NCBI RefSeq assembly: GCF_028595265.1
Contig: NZ_JAQQXP010000002.1
Location: forward strand, 62,001-126,000
Direction: 5' to 3'
Length of the DNA: 64,000 nucleotides
Source of the DNA: Alteromonas gilva
GTDB lineage: Bacteria > Pseudomonadota > Gammaproteobacteria > Enterobacterales > Alteromonadaceae
Numbering within the stretch: the first letter of the stretch is position 1; each line of letters opens with the position of its first letter. Under the pieces are notes generated by a model, which saw only the letters and a program-made list of their open reading frames with translations, did no database searches and had not been told where the DNA came from. A program made the translations under genes and the position numbers. Shown piece after piece: positions 18,087 to 26,551 of the stretch.

Positions 18087-18114
18087 CAGGTGCCAGTATT
18101 ACATCTGGCACCTG
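18087..18114 (-). terminator. Perfect 10-bp hairpin between aldo-keto reductase and TauE genes
   Basis: CAGGTGCCAG and CTGGCACCTG pair perfectly around TATTACAT. No T-run follows on the minus strand, so it may lower read-through into the TauE gene or stabilise the upstream mRNA. Confidence 0.5.
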
Positions 18115-18134
18115 GTATATCTCGCTACAGGTCA

Positions 18135-19121
18135 TTAATAATCTTCGGTATCAATTTCTGCCTGGGTGGCTGGTGGATAACGATCGCCGCTGATATTTTG
18201 GGGGGCAAAAGCGCTATTTAATTCCTGCAGTTGTGCTGCGCTCAGGCGGATTAGCGACGCCGCCATATTTTCCTGTAAATGTGCAACGTTGGTGGTACCA
18301 GGGATGGGTAACACATGCTTTCCCTGATGTAATAACCACGCCAGGCTTACTTGCCCTGCGGTGCAATGTAGTTGGCTGGCCATCTCATTCAACACCGCTA
18401 ATAACCGTTGGTTTTGTTGTACATTATCATGTTGAAAACGTGGCATGCCCTTACGAATATCGCCGTCGACCAGGGTGCTCGCATCGGCGACTTTACCGGT
18501 TAAAAAGCCTCGTCCTAAGGGCGAGAAGGCCACAAAGGCGCAGCCCAGCTCTTTACAGGTATCCAGCACTGAAATTTCAGCATTACGCGTCCATAATGAA
18601 TATTCTGTTTGCAGTGCTGCAATCGGATGTTCCTGATGGGCTTTGCGTAAGGTCGATGCCGACACCTCAGATAAGCCAATTGCTTTGATTTTACCTTCGT
18701 CGACCATGCGGGAAAGCTCACCAACACTCTCTTCTATCGGCACGCTTTTATCCCACCGATGCAGGTAATAAAGGTCCAGAACGTCGGTTTGCAGGCTGGT
18801 TAATGACTGCTCTATAGTGGCGCGCAGGGTTTGCGGGCGACCATCAATAACCCGTTTGCCATCGACACCTCGCATGCCACATTTGCTGGCGAGAAAAATC
18901 TGTTGTCGGTAAGGTTTGAGTACCTTACCGAGCAGCTTTTCATTGGCGCCAAAGCCATAGAGTGCAGCGGTATCAAAATGATCTACACCCACTTCCAGCG
19001 CTTGCAGTAGCAAGCGGCTGGCGTCTTTTTCTGAGGGAGGATGACCGTAGGCATGGCTAAGATTCATGCAACCCAGGCCCACTGCATTGACGGCCCGTGA
19101 ATTAATCAGGCGTTGCAACAT
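18135..19121 (-). CDS. Aldo-keto reductase
   Basis: The 328-residue NADPH-dependent oxidoreductase has the AKR barrel with the catalytic tetrad visible as Asp49-Tyr54 (FDTAALYG), Lys (LASKCG, ~79) and His (YYLHRWD, ~120), and a C-terminal cofactor segment (PIPGTTN). It lies 19 bases after the ligC stop in the same operon. No step of the 4,5-cleavage pathway needs it. It may reduce an aromatic aldehyde such as vanillin, or a ring-fission by-product; this is a guess from location. Confidence 0.85.
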   Translation of the reverse strand: MLQRLINSRAVNAVGLGCMNLSHAYGHPPSEKDASRLLLQALEVGVDHFDTAALYGFGANEKLLGKVLKPYRQQIFLASKCGMRGVDGKRVIDGRPQTLRATIEQSLTSLQTDVLDLYYLHRWDKSVPIEESVGELSRMVDEGKIKAIGLSEVSASTLRKAHQEHPIAALQTEYSLWTRNAEISVLDTCKELGCAFVAFSPLGRGFLTGKVADASTLVDGDIRKGMPRFQHDNVQQNQRLLAVLNEMASQLHCTAGQVSLAWLLHQGKHVLPIPGTTNVAHLQENMAASLIRLSAAQLQELNSAFAPQNISGDRYPPATQAEIDTEDY

Positions 19122-19140
19122 CGGTATACTCCTTTTACTG

Positions 19141-20082
19141 TTATTGCGTTAATTGCTGTTCCAGGTCGTGTAATACCTTATAGCAGCCTAAAACCTGGCT
19201 CACACTGGAATTCGGTTCACGCCCTTCTTTAATCGCCGCAAAAAACTCACGATCCTGCAGCTCTATGCCGTTCATTGAGACATCAACATCGGATACATCA
19301 ATAGGGTTTTCTTTGCCATCCACCAGGTCGTCATAGCGGGCAATGTAAGTGCCATTATCACAGATATAGCGGAAAAACGTGCCCAGCGGACCGTCGTTAT
19401 TAAAGGATAACGACAAGGTACAAATTGCGCCATTTTCAGCCTGGAGTTGAATCGACATATCCAGCGCAATACCTAATTCAGGATGAACGGGACCTTGAAT
19501 AGCATTGGCTTTGACTACTTTACTGCCCGCCTGGTAGGCAAACAAATCTACAGTATGGGCAGCATGGTGCCACAATAAATGGTCAGTCCATGAACGCGGC
19601 TCACCTTTGGCATTAATGTTTTTACGGCGGAAGAAATACGTTTGTACATCCATTTGCTGGATGTTCAATTCGCCGCCACGCAGACGCTTATTTACCCACT
19701 GATGTGACGGATTAAAACGTCGTGTGTGCCCAACCATGCAGATCAGGCCGGTTTCCTGTTGGGTTTTCATCACCGCTTCGGCGTCTGCCCAACTATCCGC
19801 TAACGGGATTTCAACCTGTACATGTTTGCCGGCGCGCATGCACTGAATCGACTGCGCCGCATGCTGTTGGGTAGGGGTGCATAAAATAACCGCGTCGGCG
19901 TCTATTTTTAATGCTTCTTCCAAATCGGTAAAGACCTGTGGAATATTGTACTCATCGGCTACTTTTTGGGTTTTTTCAGCTGAGCGCCCAACCAGTGCCA
20001 CAACGTCCACATCATCAATATTCTTAATGCCATCTAAATGTTTAATTCCAAAGGCGCCCGGGCCTACGACGATTACTTTCAT
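19141..20082 (-). CDS. ligC: 4-Carboxy-2-hydroxymuconate-6-semialdehyde dehydrogenase LigC
   Basis: The 313-residue GFO/IDH/MocA-type dehydrogenase oxidises the hemiacetal of the ring-cleavage product to 2-pyrone-4,6-dicarboxylate with NAD(P)+. The nucleotide motif VVGPGAFGIKH starts at residue 4, followed by AVILCTPTQQH and the substrate-site HTRRFNPSHQW and WHHAAHTVDLF. Length matches known LigC (about 315). The start at 20082 has GAGG with 8-base spacing; an ATG two codons upstream (20088) is too close to it. A 146-base gap separates it from ligB. Confidence 0.92.
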   Translation of the reverse strand: MKVIVVGPGAFGIKHLDGIKNIDDVDVVALVGRSAEKTQKVADEYNIPQVFTDLEEALKIDADAVILCTPTQQHAAQSIQCMRAGKHVQVEIPLADSWADAEAVMKTQQETGLICMVGHTRRFNPSHQWVNKRLRGGELNIQQMDVQTYFFRRKNINAKGEPRSWTDHLLWHHAAHTVDLFAYQAGSKVVKANAIQGPVHPELGIALDMSIQLQAENGAICTLSLSFNNDGPLGTFFRYICDNGTYIARYDDLVDGKENPIDVSDVDVSMNGIELQDREFFAAIKEGREPNSSVSQVLGCYKVLHDLEQQLTQ

Positions 20083-20228
20083 GTTCATTTCCTCTATATT
20101 TTCGATACCCAAAATCATTGGTGCTACAGCCAGGCGGCAAAGGAACTCAGCCCCATGAGCTTAGCTGTACTAAGTGCCAAGCTAGCTAAAAATCACGGTG
20201 AGTGACAGCAGCCAACAACGCTGTAGTG

Positions 20229-21083
20229 TCAAGGATGCGGGGTATCGTCGTTTTCTAAGATAAGATGACCCACAGCAGTATTGGATGCCGGCACATGGTA
20301 AAACCGTTTTTTCAGGTTCACCTTGTCGTTCAGTGCGCCACGCATAATCAGCCACATGACCAGTTCAACGCCTTCAGAACCAGCAAGGTTGAGATAGTCA
20401 AAATGCGGCATTTTGGCGAGATTTTCAGGGTCATCCACCAGGCTGTCGAGAAAGTCATTATCAAATTCTTCGTTTATTAAACCGGCACGTGGCCCCTGGA
20501 GCTGGTGGCTCATGCCGCCCGTTCCCCAGATTTGCACATTCAAATCTTCATCAAAGCTTTCGACGGCTTTGCGGATGGCCTTACCTAATGCATAGCAGCG
20601 TTGGCCCGACGGGGCCGGATATAAAACCACGTTGACCGCTAATGGAATGATTTTGCAAGGCCAGGCCTCAGGCTGGCCAAACATTAGCGACAGGGGCACG
20701 GTTAAACCGTGATCAACATCCATTTTATTGATAATGGTTAAATCGAAATCCTGTTGGATGACCGATTGCGCGATGTGCGAGGCCAGTTCCGGATAACCGA
20801 TAACCGGCGGCACCGGCCGCGGGCCCCAGCCTTCATCCGCTGGTGCAAAAGACGGTGCACAGCCAAGGGCAAAGGTAGGAATAATGTTCATATCAAATGC
20901 AGAGGCATGGTCGTTATACACCAGAATAACCACATCTGGTTTTTGTTGCCTGATCCATTCTTTACCAAAGTCGTAACCGGCAAACAGCGGTTGCCAGTAG
21001 GGATCCTGGGTTTTACCGTTATCGATGGCGGCACCAATGGCCGGCACGTGAGAGGTCGCCACGCCAGCGTTAATTTTAGCCAT
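20229..21083 (-). CDS. ligB: Protocatechuate 4,5-dioxygenase beta subunit LigB
   Basis: The 284-residue catalytic subunit of the extradiol dioxygenase cleaves protocatechuate between C4 and C5. Fe(II) ligands are expected at His12 (TSHVPAIG), His59 (YNDHASAF) and a glutamate in SEGVEL (237/240). His193 in GTGGMSHQLQG is the likely catalytic acid/base. The start at 21083, behind GGAG, overlaps the end of ligA by 8 bases, as expected for a coupled heteromeric enzyme. Confidence 0.95.
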   Translation of the reverse strand: MAKINAGVATSHVPAIGAAIDNGKTQDPYWQPLFAGYDFGKEWIRQQKPDVVILVYNDHASAFDMNIIPTFALGCAPSFAPADEGWGPRPVPPVIGYPELASHIAQSVIQQDFDLTIINKMDVDHGLTVPLSLMFGQPEAWPCKIIPLAVNVVLYPAPSGQRCYALGKAIRKAVESFDEDLNVQIWGTGGMSHQLQGPRAGLINEEFDNDFLDSLVDDPENLAKMPHFDYLNLAGSEGVELVMWLIMRGALNDKVNLKKRFYHVPASNTAVGHLILENDDTPHP

Positions 21084-21471
21084 TTTTTTCTCCGGGTAAG
21101 GTGTTGTTGGCATCGGGTTTACGCCCTCCTGCCAGCATCATTTGTGCGTAATCGGGTTGACTCATGCCAGTCATGGTAGAGGCTGCGTCCTGAAAGCTAA
21201 TGCCATCACAGGAAAAGATCTTGGCAAGAAAATAGATATTGCCGCCGGTTGCCATCATACGGTTGTAATCGCGATCTATCACTGCCTGCTTCTGCTCTTC
21301 GGTCATTTCCCATTCATCTAAATAGGCGCGCTCGTTGGCTTTAAATCGCTTGCGGTTTTCTGCCTTCATCAGTGACATGCAAAACTGATTCAGGTGATAA
21401 CCCAGCCGCCCCATTTCTGCATCAAAAATAGTGGTGCCCGGGATATGTTTATAAGGTTTATCTAAGGACAT
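21076..21471 (-). CDS. ligA: Protocatechuate 4,5-dioxygenase alpha subunit LigA
   Basis: The 131-residue helical alpha subunit caps the active site of LigB. It has the expected length and the typical helical pattern with RLGYHLNQFCMSLMKAENRKRF (22-43) and MMATGGNIYFLAKIF (~72-86). It precedes ligB with an 8-base overlap and follows ligI after 16 bases. Confidence 0.93.
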   Translation of the reverse strand: MSLDKPYKHIPGTTIFDAEMGRLGYHLNQFCMSLMKAENRKRFKANERAYLDEWEMTEEQKQAVIDRDYNRMMATGGNIYFLAKIFSCDGISFQDAASTMTGMSQPDYAQMMLAGGRKPDANNTLPGEKNG

Positions 21472-21487
21472 AGTTTTTCCTTATTGT

Positions 21488-22378
21488 TTAAGACCAATAC
21501 AAACGCATTGGATTATCAATCAACAACTTGCGCTGCAACTCAACCGTTGGGGCAAAAAGAGGGATCATATCCACCAATTGACCATCATCCGGCATATGGG
21601 TTTTCATATTCGGGTGCGGCCAGTCAGTACCCCACAGCACGCGATCCGGAAACTGCTCAACCACGGTTCGCGCAAAAGGTATAACATCCTGGTAGTGCTG
21701 CGTGGGCCCCGCCAGCGATATCCGCTCCGGGCAGCTGACCTTCGACCAGAAGTGCTCATTGTCGCGCATGAGTTGTAAAAACAACTTAAATTCCGGGCCA
21801 TCAACTGGTTTAGACACATCCGGACGGCCCATATGATCCACCACGACCGTCGTCGGCAGGGAGGTAAAAAAGTCGTACAGCTCAGGCAGTTCCTGCCCCT
21901 CAAAATAAATGACGATATGCCAGTTAAGTTCTTTAATGCGATCGGCAATACGTGTTAAAGCATCAAAGGGCAGGGCATCCACCAAACGTTTTACAAAGTT
22001 GAAGCGTACGCCACGCACGCCAGCCTGGTGTAAGGCTTCCAGCTCGGCATCGCTAACGCTTTCTTTTACGGTTGCCACACCGCGCGCCATGCCACTGGAG
22101 TGATTGAGCGCATCAACCAGGGCGCGATTATCGGCGCCATGACAGGTTGCCTGCACAATCACATTGCGGCTAAAGCCTAAATAGTCGCGCAGTGCCCACA
22201 ACTGATCTTTTGAGGCGTCACAGGGGGTGTATTTGCGTTCTGGTGCAAAGGGGAACTGAGCACCGGGGCCAAAGACATGGCAATGGGCATCCACGGCGCC
22301 CGCGGGTAGCGTATAGTTGGGCTTAGACGGCGACGGATGCCAGTCGAGCCAGTCAGCGTCTTTGACAAAATTGCTCAT
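21488..22378 (-). CDS. ligI: 2-Pyrone-4,6-dicarboxylate hydrolase LigI
   Basis: The 296-residue amidohydrolase-superfamily lactonase opens 2-pyrone-4,6-dicarboxylate to 4-oxalomesaconate. It has the HxH motif DAHCHVFGPG (~31), the family's RGVRFNF (~123), DHMGRPD (~180) and the C-terminal LWGTDWPHPN with the catalytic aspartate (~248). The start overlaps the ligJ stop by 4 bases (ATGA). Confidence 0.93.
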   Translation of the reverse strand: MSNFVKDADWLDWHPSPSKPNYTLPAGAVDAHCHVFGPGAQFPFAPERKYTPCDASKDQLWALRDYLGFSRNVIVQATCHGADNRALVDALNHSSGMARGVATVKESVSDAELEALHQAGVRGVRFNFVKRLVDALPFDALTRIADRIKELNWHIVIYFEGQELPELYDFFTSLPTTVVVDHMGRPDVSKPVDGPEFKLFLQLMRDNEHFWSKVSCPERISLAGPTQHYQDVIPFARTVVEQFPDRVLWGTDWPHPNMKTHMPDDGQLVDMIPLFAPTVELQRKLLIDNPMRLYWS

Positions 22379-23394
22379 AACCCCATTCCTTTTAACTTTT
22401 TATCCAAACCCGGATAAACACGGCGCGCATTACCTGAGTATACCTTGAGCCGGTCGGCATCAGATAACTTCAAAGCATCAACATAACGCTTGGTGTCGTC
22501 AAAATACTGGCCGGTTTCAGGATCAATACCGCGCACAGCGCCAATCATTTCAGAGCCAAACAAGATGTTGTCGATGTCGATCACTTCAAACAACAGATCA
22601 ATGCCCGGTTGATGATACACACAGGTATCAAAGTATACATTGCGCATCACATGTTCGCGTAACGGCGGCTGTTTGAGCATATCTGCCAAACCGCGATAAC
22701 GTCCCCAGTGATAGGGCACGGCACCGCCGCCATGAGGAATAATAAAGCGCAGATCAGGGAAGTCTTTAAACAGATTCCCCTGTAAAAACTGCATAAAGGC
22801 GGTGGTGTCGGCATTCATGTAATGGGCCCCGGTAGCATGGAAGTTCGGGTTACAGGAGCCGGAAACATGGATCATGGCCGGCACATCCAGTTCCACCATT
22901 TTTTCATAAAAGGGATACCAGCTAGGATCGGTGAGCGGCGCAGACGTCCAGTGACCCCCCGAGGGGTCCGGGTTAAGATTACAGCCAACAAATCCCAGTT
23001 CGTTCACGCAGCGCTCCAGTTCGGCAATGGAGTGCGAAATAGGCACGCCGACAGACTGGGGTAACTGGCAAACGCCAATAAATTGCTTTGGATACAGATC
23101 CACGACCCGGGCGATTAAATCATTGCAGGCGGACGTCCATTGCTGTGATACGGCTTCGTCACCAATATGGTGGGCCATGGCCGAAGCGCGCGGCGAGAAA
23201 ATGGTCATATCCGAGCCACGTTCAATGAGCAACCTGAGTTGGTTTTTCTCAATACTGTCGCGAATTTGATCGTCGCTAATATGCGGTACTTCCGGCAGCG
23301 CCTTACCCGCTTTATAGGCCTGGATTTGTGCTTCCCTGAACAACTGCAGTGGTTCAGGGGCGGTGGTGTAATGACCGTGACAATCAATGATCAT
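22375..23394 (-). CDS. ligJ: 4-Oxalomesaconate hydratase LigJ
   Basis: The 339-residue amidohydrolase-superfamily enzyme hydrates oxalomesaconate to 4-carboxy-4-hydroxy-2-oxoadipate. It begins MIIDCHGHYTT with the metal-binding HGH, and has MIHVSGSCNPNFH, IIPHGGGAVPYHWGRYRG and FGSEMIGAVRGIDPETG in family order. Length is that of SYK-6 type LigJ. AGAGG precedes the start. Confidence 0.92.
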   Translation of the reverse strand: MIIDCHGHYTTAPEPLQLFREAQIQAYKAGKALPEVPHISDDQIRDSIEKNQLRLLIERGSDMTIFSPRASAMAHHIGDEAVSQQWTSACNDLIARVVDLYPKQFIGVCQLPQSVGVPISHSIAELERCVNELGFVGCNLNPDPSGGHWTSAPLTDPSWYPFYEKMVELDVPAMIHVSGSCNPNFHATGAHYMNADTTAFMQFLQGNLFKDFPDLRFIIPHGGGAVPYHWGRYRGLADMLKQPPLREHVMRNVYFDTCVYHQPGIDLLFEVIDIDNILFGSEMIGAVRGIDPETGQYFDDTKRYVDALKLSDADRLKVYSGNARRVYPGLDKKLKGMGL

Positions 23395-23434
23395 CGGCTT
23401 TTCCTCTTAACTGAAATAGGCAAAATACGCGATA

Positions 23435-24517
23435 CTATTCTTCGGCTAGCATGGCATCGCCGCGCATTAATAAACGTGCGGTACGTAACAGCGCCGCACG
23501 ATGGACCTTAAAATGGTTAAGATCAGCACTGTTGCTGACCTCCATTTCCACCGTAAACTGTCCGGTAGGGTGTTCAACAATGATATCCATTGCACCATCA
23601 GCAATGTGCTTAGTTAACATGTCACTGGCGACGGTGCCCTGTAGCACACACGCAGTGGCAACACTGACCGAGCCGAGCACGCCAATGGCTTCATGCACCC
23701 GGTGCGGAATAAAAGTTCTGGTGTTCAGTAAGCCGCCCTTTAACGGCGGCGAAATTAAACTCATTTTGGGTACGGTTTTGTTGCTGACATCGCCTAAATT
23801 CATCCGCTTGCCGGCCTCGAGACGGATAGCCTCAACCCGGCTGCGCAAGGCCTGATTGTCTTCAAGCTCAGCCGGGCTCTCAGCGCCGGTTAAACCAAAA
23901 TCCTCGGCGCGTAACAATACGACCGGCATGCCGTTATCAATACAGGTCACTCTGGTATCCTGTATGCAGTCACTGCTATTACCGGTGGGGAACAAACTGC
24001 CGCAACTGGAGCCGGCTATATCTAAAAAATCAATCAGTATGGGTGCACTGTTGCCCGGCACACCATCAATCTGTGCATTTCCCTGGTAGGTCACTTTACC
24101 TTGTGGTGTTTGCACACGGGCCACGGCAATGGCGGCGGTATTCACCATATGAATACGCACATCGGTGCTCTCTTGCTGAGCGGTAACTAACCCTTGTTCA
24201 ATCGCAAACGGGCCAACCCCGGCAAGAATGTTGCCGCAGTTTTGCGCATCGCTGACCTCGGCTTTATCTACCACTACCTGCAAAAATAAATAATCAATAT
24301 CAGCGTCGTCACGGGATGAGGGGCTGACAATGGCCACTTTACTGGTTAACGGATGCGCGCCACCTAAACCGTCGATCTGACGCATATCCGGTGACCCCAT
24401 GAGTCTTAACAACCACTGATCGCGTAGCTGTGTGTCCCGGGGCAAATCCGAAGCCAGGAAATACAGGCCCTTGGATGTGCCGCCACGCATAATGGAACAC
24501 GGGATGGCCTGTTGCAT
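23435..24517 (-). CDS. ligU: 4-Oxalomesaconate tautomerase LigU (PrpF family)
   Basis: The 360-residue protein has the PrpF fold and starts QQAIPCSIMRGGTSKGLYF, typical of PrpF/GalD/LigU. Further conserved parts are GLGGAHPLTSKVAIV and CGNILAGVGPFAIE. It should interconvert the tautomers of 4-oxalomesaconate so that LigJ receives the right form. The stop of ligK is directly adjacent to its ATG. Confidence 0.9.
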   Translation of the reverse strand: MQQAIPCSIMRGGTSKGLYFLASDLPRDTQLRDQWLLRLMGSPDMRQIDGLGGAHPLTSKVAIVSPSSRDDADIDYLFLQVVVDKAEVSDAQNCGNILAGVGPFAIEQGLVTAQQESTDVRIHMVNTAAIAVARVQTPQGKVTYQGNAQIDGVPGNSAPILIDFLDIAGSSCGSLFPTGNSSDCIQDTRVTCIDNGMPVVLLRAEDFGLTGAESPAELEDNQALRSRVEAIRLEAGKRMNLGDVSNKTVPKMSLISPPLKGGLLNTRTFIPHRVHEAIGVLGSVSVATACVLQGTVASDMLTKHIADGAMDIIVEHPTGQFTVEMEVSNSADLNHFKVHRAALLRTARLLMRGDAMLAEE

Positions 24518-25207
24518 TTACCCTTCCTCGCCCTGCTTAACATACACCAGCCCTTTTTCGGCCAGGCGCTCCCGCATATTGTAAATATCCAAACCGAGCT
24601 CTCCGTTTTCGAACCGAACACGTTTGGACTCTTCATTGGCAATGCGTTGCTCTACTTTAGTCATGACACTGTCAGCTTCGTCGCGTTTAACCACAACTAC
24701 GCCGTCATCGTCGGCGACAATAATATCGCCGGGACAAATAGCGGCGCCGGCACACACCACAGGCACATTAACGTTGGCGATGGTCTCTTTAACGCAGCCC
24801 TGGGCGAACACCGCTTTAGACCATACCGGGAAGTTCATTTCGGTTAACGTAGCGGTATCTCTTACACCACCTTCGATAATTAACCCTAATACCCCGCGGG
24901 CTTTTAATGAGGTAGCAAGTAAGTCGCCAAAAAAGCCGTCAACACTGGGGCTGGTGGGTTTAACGACTAATACGTCGCCAGGCTGGCATTGCTCCACGGC
25001 AACATGGATCATCCAGTTATCACCAGGAGCGACCTCACAGGTTACCGCTGGTCCGGCAATTTTAGCGCCACGATAAATTGGGCGCATGTAATGTGCTAAC
25101 AAGCCTTTGCGGCCCTGCGCTTCATGCACAGTAGCAACTTCAGCTCCCTGGTAGCTGGCAACAGTTTCTGAACTGGGACGGGCAATATCGGTAACACAAA
25201 CAGCCAT
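24518..25207 (-). CDS. ligK: 4-Carboxy-4-hydroxy-2-oxoadipate aldolase LigK
   Basis: The 229-residue class II aldolase with RraA fold splits carboxy-hydroxy-oxoadipate into pyruvate and oxaloacetate, the last pathway step. It shows the active-site GDNWMIHVAVEQCQPGDVLVV region and GLIIEGGVRDTATL with the catalytic Arg-Asp pair, then CPGDIIVADDDGVVVV. It is the promoter-proximal gene of the nine-gene minus-strand operon and is divergent from the LysR regulator. Confidence 0.93.
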   Translation of the reverse strand: MAVCVTDIARPSSETVASYQGAEVATVHEAQGRKGLLAHYMRPIYRGAKIAGPAVTCEVAPGDNWMIHVAVEQCQPGDVLVVKPTSPSVDGFFGDLLATSLKARGVLGLIIEGGVRDTATLTEMNFPVWSKAVFAQGCVKETIANVNVPVVCAGAAICPGDIIVADDDGVVVVKRDEADSVMTKVEQRIANEESKRVRFENGELGLDIYNMRERLAEKGLVYVKQGEEG

Positions 25208-25268
25208 AATTCATCTCGATGTGGATTTTGATATTAAGAGTATGCGCCAGTTTGCGTTATTTATATCT

Positions 25269-25306
25269 TTAGAAAACTGCCATAAGTCATTAGAATTTTC
25301 TATAAT
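25269..25306. promoter_or_regulatory. Candidate LysR operator between ligK and ligR
   Basis: TTAGAA occurs at 25269-25274 and 25290-25295, starting 21 bases apart (two helical turns). The second copy is part of the imperfect inverted repeat ATTAGAA-TT-TTCTATAAT (25289-25306). The location in the divergent promoter region suits a LysR-type activator of the lig operon; binding is inferred. Confidence 0.4.
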
Positions 25307-25336
25307 GTGTAAATTAATGGGCTTGGTGGCAGAGAG

Positions 25337-26551
25337 ATGGAAACTGTAAATCTGAACATTCGACATTTGCTTTGTGCTTTAAAAATTATGGAGTGCGGGG
25401 CGTTGAGTCAGGCTGCCCAAGAGATTCATTTAACGCAGTCAGCCCTTACTCAGGGTATTAATAAGTTGGAGTCTCAGCTTCAGTGTTGCTTGTTTGAGCG
25501 GTCCCATGCCGGTATGCAGGTTACCGATATTGGGCATGCTTTTTTACATCGCGTAAAGCGTGCTTTTGCGCACTTAGAAGATTTCAGTGGTATTTTATTT
25601 GCTCACGACAAACTGCAGCGCAGTGCGTTTATTCGCGCCGTTAGCAGCCGTCAGCTGCGTGCGCTGATCCATATTGTGCAATTGCAAAGTTATACCGCGG
25701 CGGCGCAATTTTTGGGGTTGTCGCAACCTACATTGCATAAAACCATTAAGGATCTCGAGCAGCTTTGCCAGCAGAGTCTGTTGTCACGTTCGCCCACTGG
25801 CGTAGAGCCAGGCTGGCGGGCAAAACAATTACGTCGTTATGGCAGTTTATTTTTTGCTGAGTTACAGCAAGGCATCGATGAAATCCGCGAGGTTAACGGG
25901 CAAATGAACGGTTCGCTGCGGGTGGGGAGTTTGCCCCTGGCCCGCACTGAGATTGTGCCATTGGCCGTTCTTAAGCTAAATGATGAGTTTCCTGATGCCA
26001 GCATTTCGATTATCGATGGCCCGTATGGTGAACAATATCATAGCCTGCTGCATGGTCAGCTGGATATGATTGTCGGCGCATTGAGACCCTTGCACACCCA
26101 GCAGGATACGCAACAAATTCACCTGTTTGATGATCAGCTCAGTATCGTTGTCAGGGCTGACCATCCGTTAGCCAGTCGCCAAACGATCTCCGCGGCGGAA
26201 TTACAGCAGCTAGAGTGGGTGGCGCCGGCGAAAAGCACCCCGGCCCGCAATGTCTTTAGCCAGATATTCAGTCGCCGGGGGCTGACTCCCCCCTCGCATG
26301 TTATCGAATGCAGTTCGCTGGTGGCGGTAAGGGGTATATTGTTAAATAGTCAGCGCGCCGCTCTGCTACCTGCCCGTCAGGTAGAAGTGGAAGTCCGTGC
26401 GGGGTTGCTGGCAGTCTGCCCTATGGCGCTGACCGGTACCGACAGGGTGATTGGTTTAACCCTGAGAAAAAGCTGGCGGCCAACCAAAATGCAAAGCCGC
26501 TTCCTGGAGATTCTTCAACAAACTAAAGAAGCAACAAATCAGTTCATTTGA
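25337..26551 (+). CDS. LysR-family regulator with two tandem HTH domains (probable lig operon regulator)
   Basis: This 404-residue protein is about 100 residues longer than ordinary LysR regulators. Residues ~7-65 are a standard LysR winged helix (LSQAAQEIHLTQSALTQGINKLE). A second one follows at ~100-160 (YTAAAQFLGLSQPTLHKTIKDLEQ), and only then the linker and substrate-binding domain (LRVGSLPLARTEIVPLAVL, ~195 to the end). Divergence from ligK makes it the likely activator of the protocatechuate operon, analogous to LigR. Its effector would be protocatechuate or a derivative by analogy. Its 3' end overlaps the convergent AraC-type gene by 13 bases. Confidence 0.8.
   Translation: METVNLNIRHLLCALKIMECGALSQAAQEIHLTQSALTQGINKLESQLQCCLFERSHAGMQVTDIGHAFLHRVKRAFAHLEDFSGILFAHDKLQRSAFIRAVSSRQLRALIHIVQLQSYTAAAQFLGLSQPTLHKTIKDLEQLCQQSLLSRSPTGVEPGWRAKQLRRYGSLFFAELQQGIDEIREVNGQMNGSLRVGSLPLARTEIVPLAVLKLNDEFPDASISIIDGPYGEQYHSLLHGQLDMIVGALRPLHTQQDTQQIHLFDDQLSIVVRADHPLASRQTISAAELQQLEWVAPAKSTPARNVFSQIFSRRGLTPPSHVIECSSLVAVRGILLNSQRAALLPARQVEVEVRAGLLAVCPMALTGTDRVIGLTLRKSWRPTKMQSRFLEILQQTKEATNQFI

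Noticed and set aside
24624..25076. 150-codon antisense frame opposite ligK
   Set aside because: The ligK reading frame is well supported; the opposite frame is low-complexity and rich in Ser/Thr/Pro, as is typical of shadow frames.
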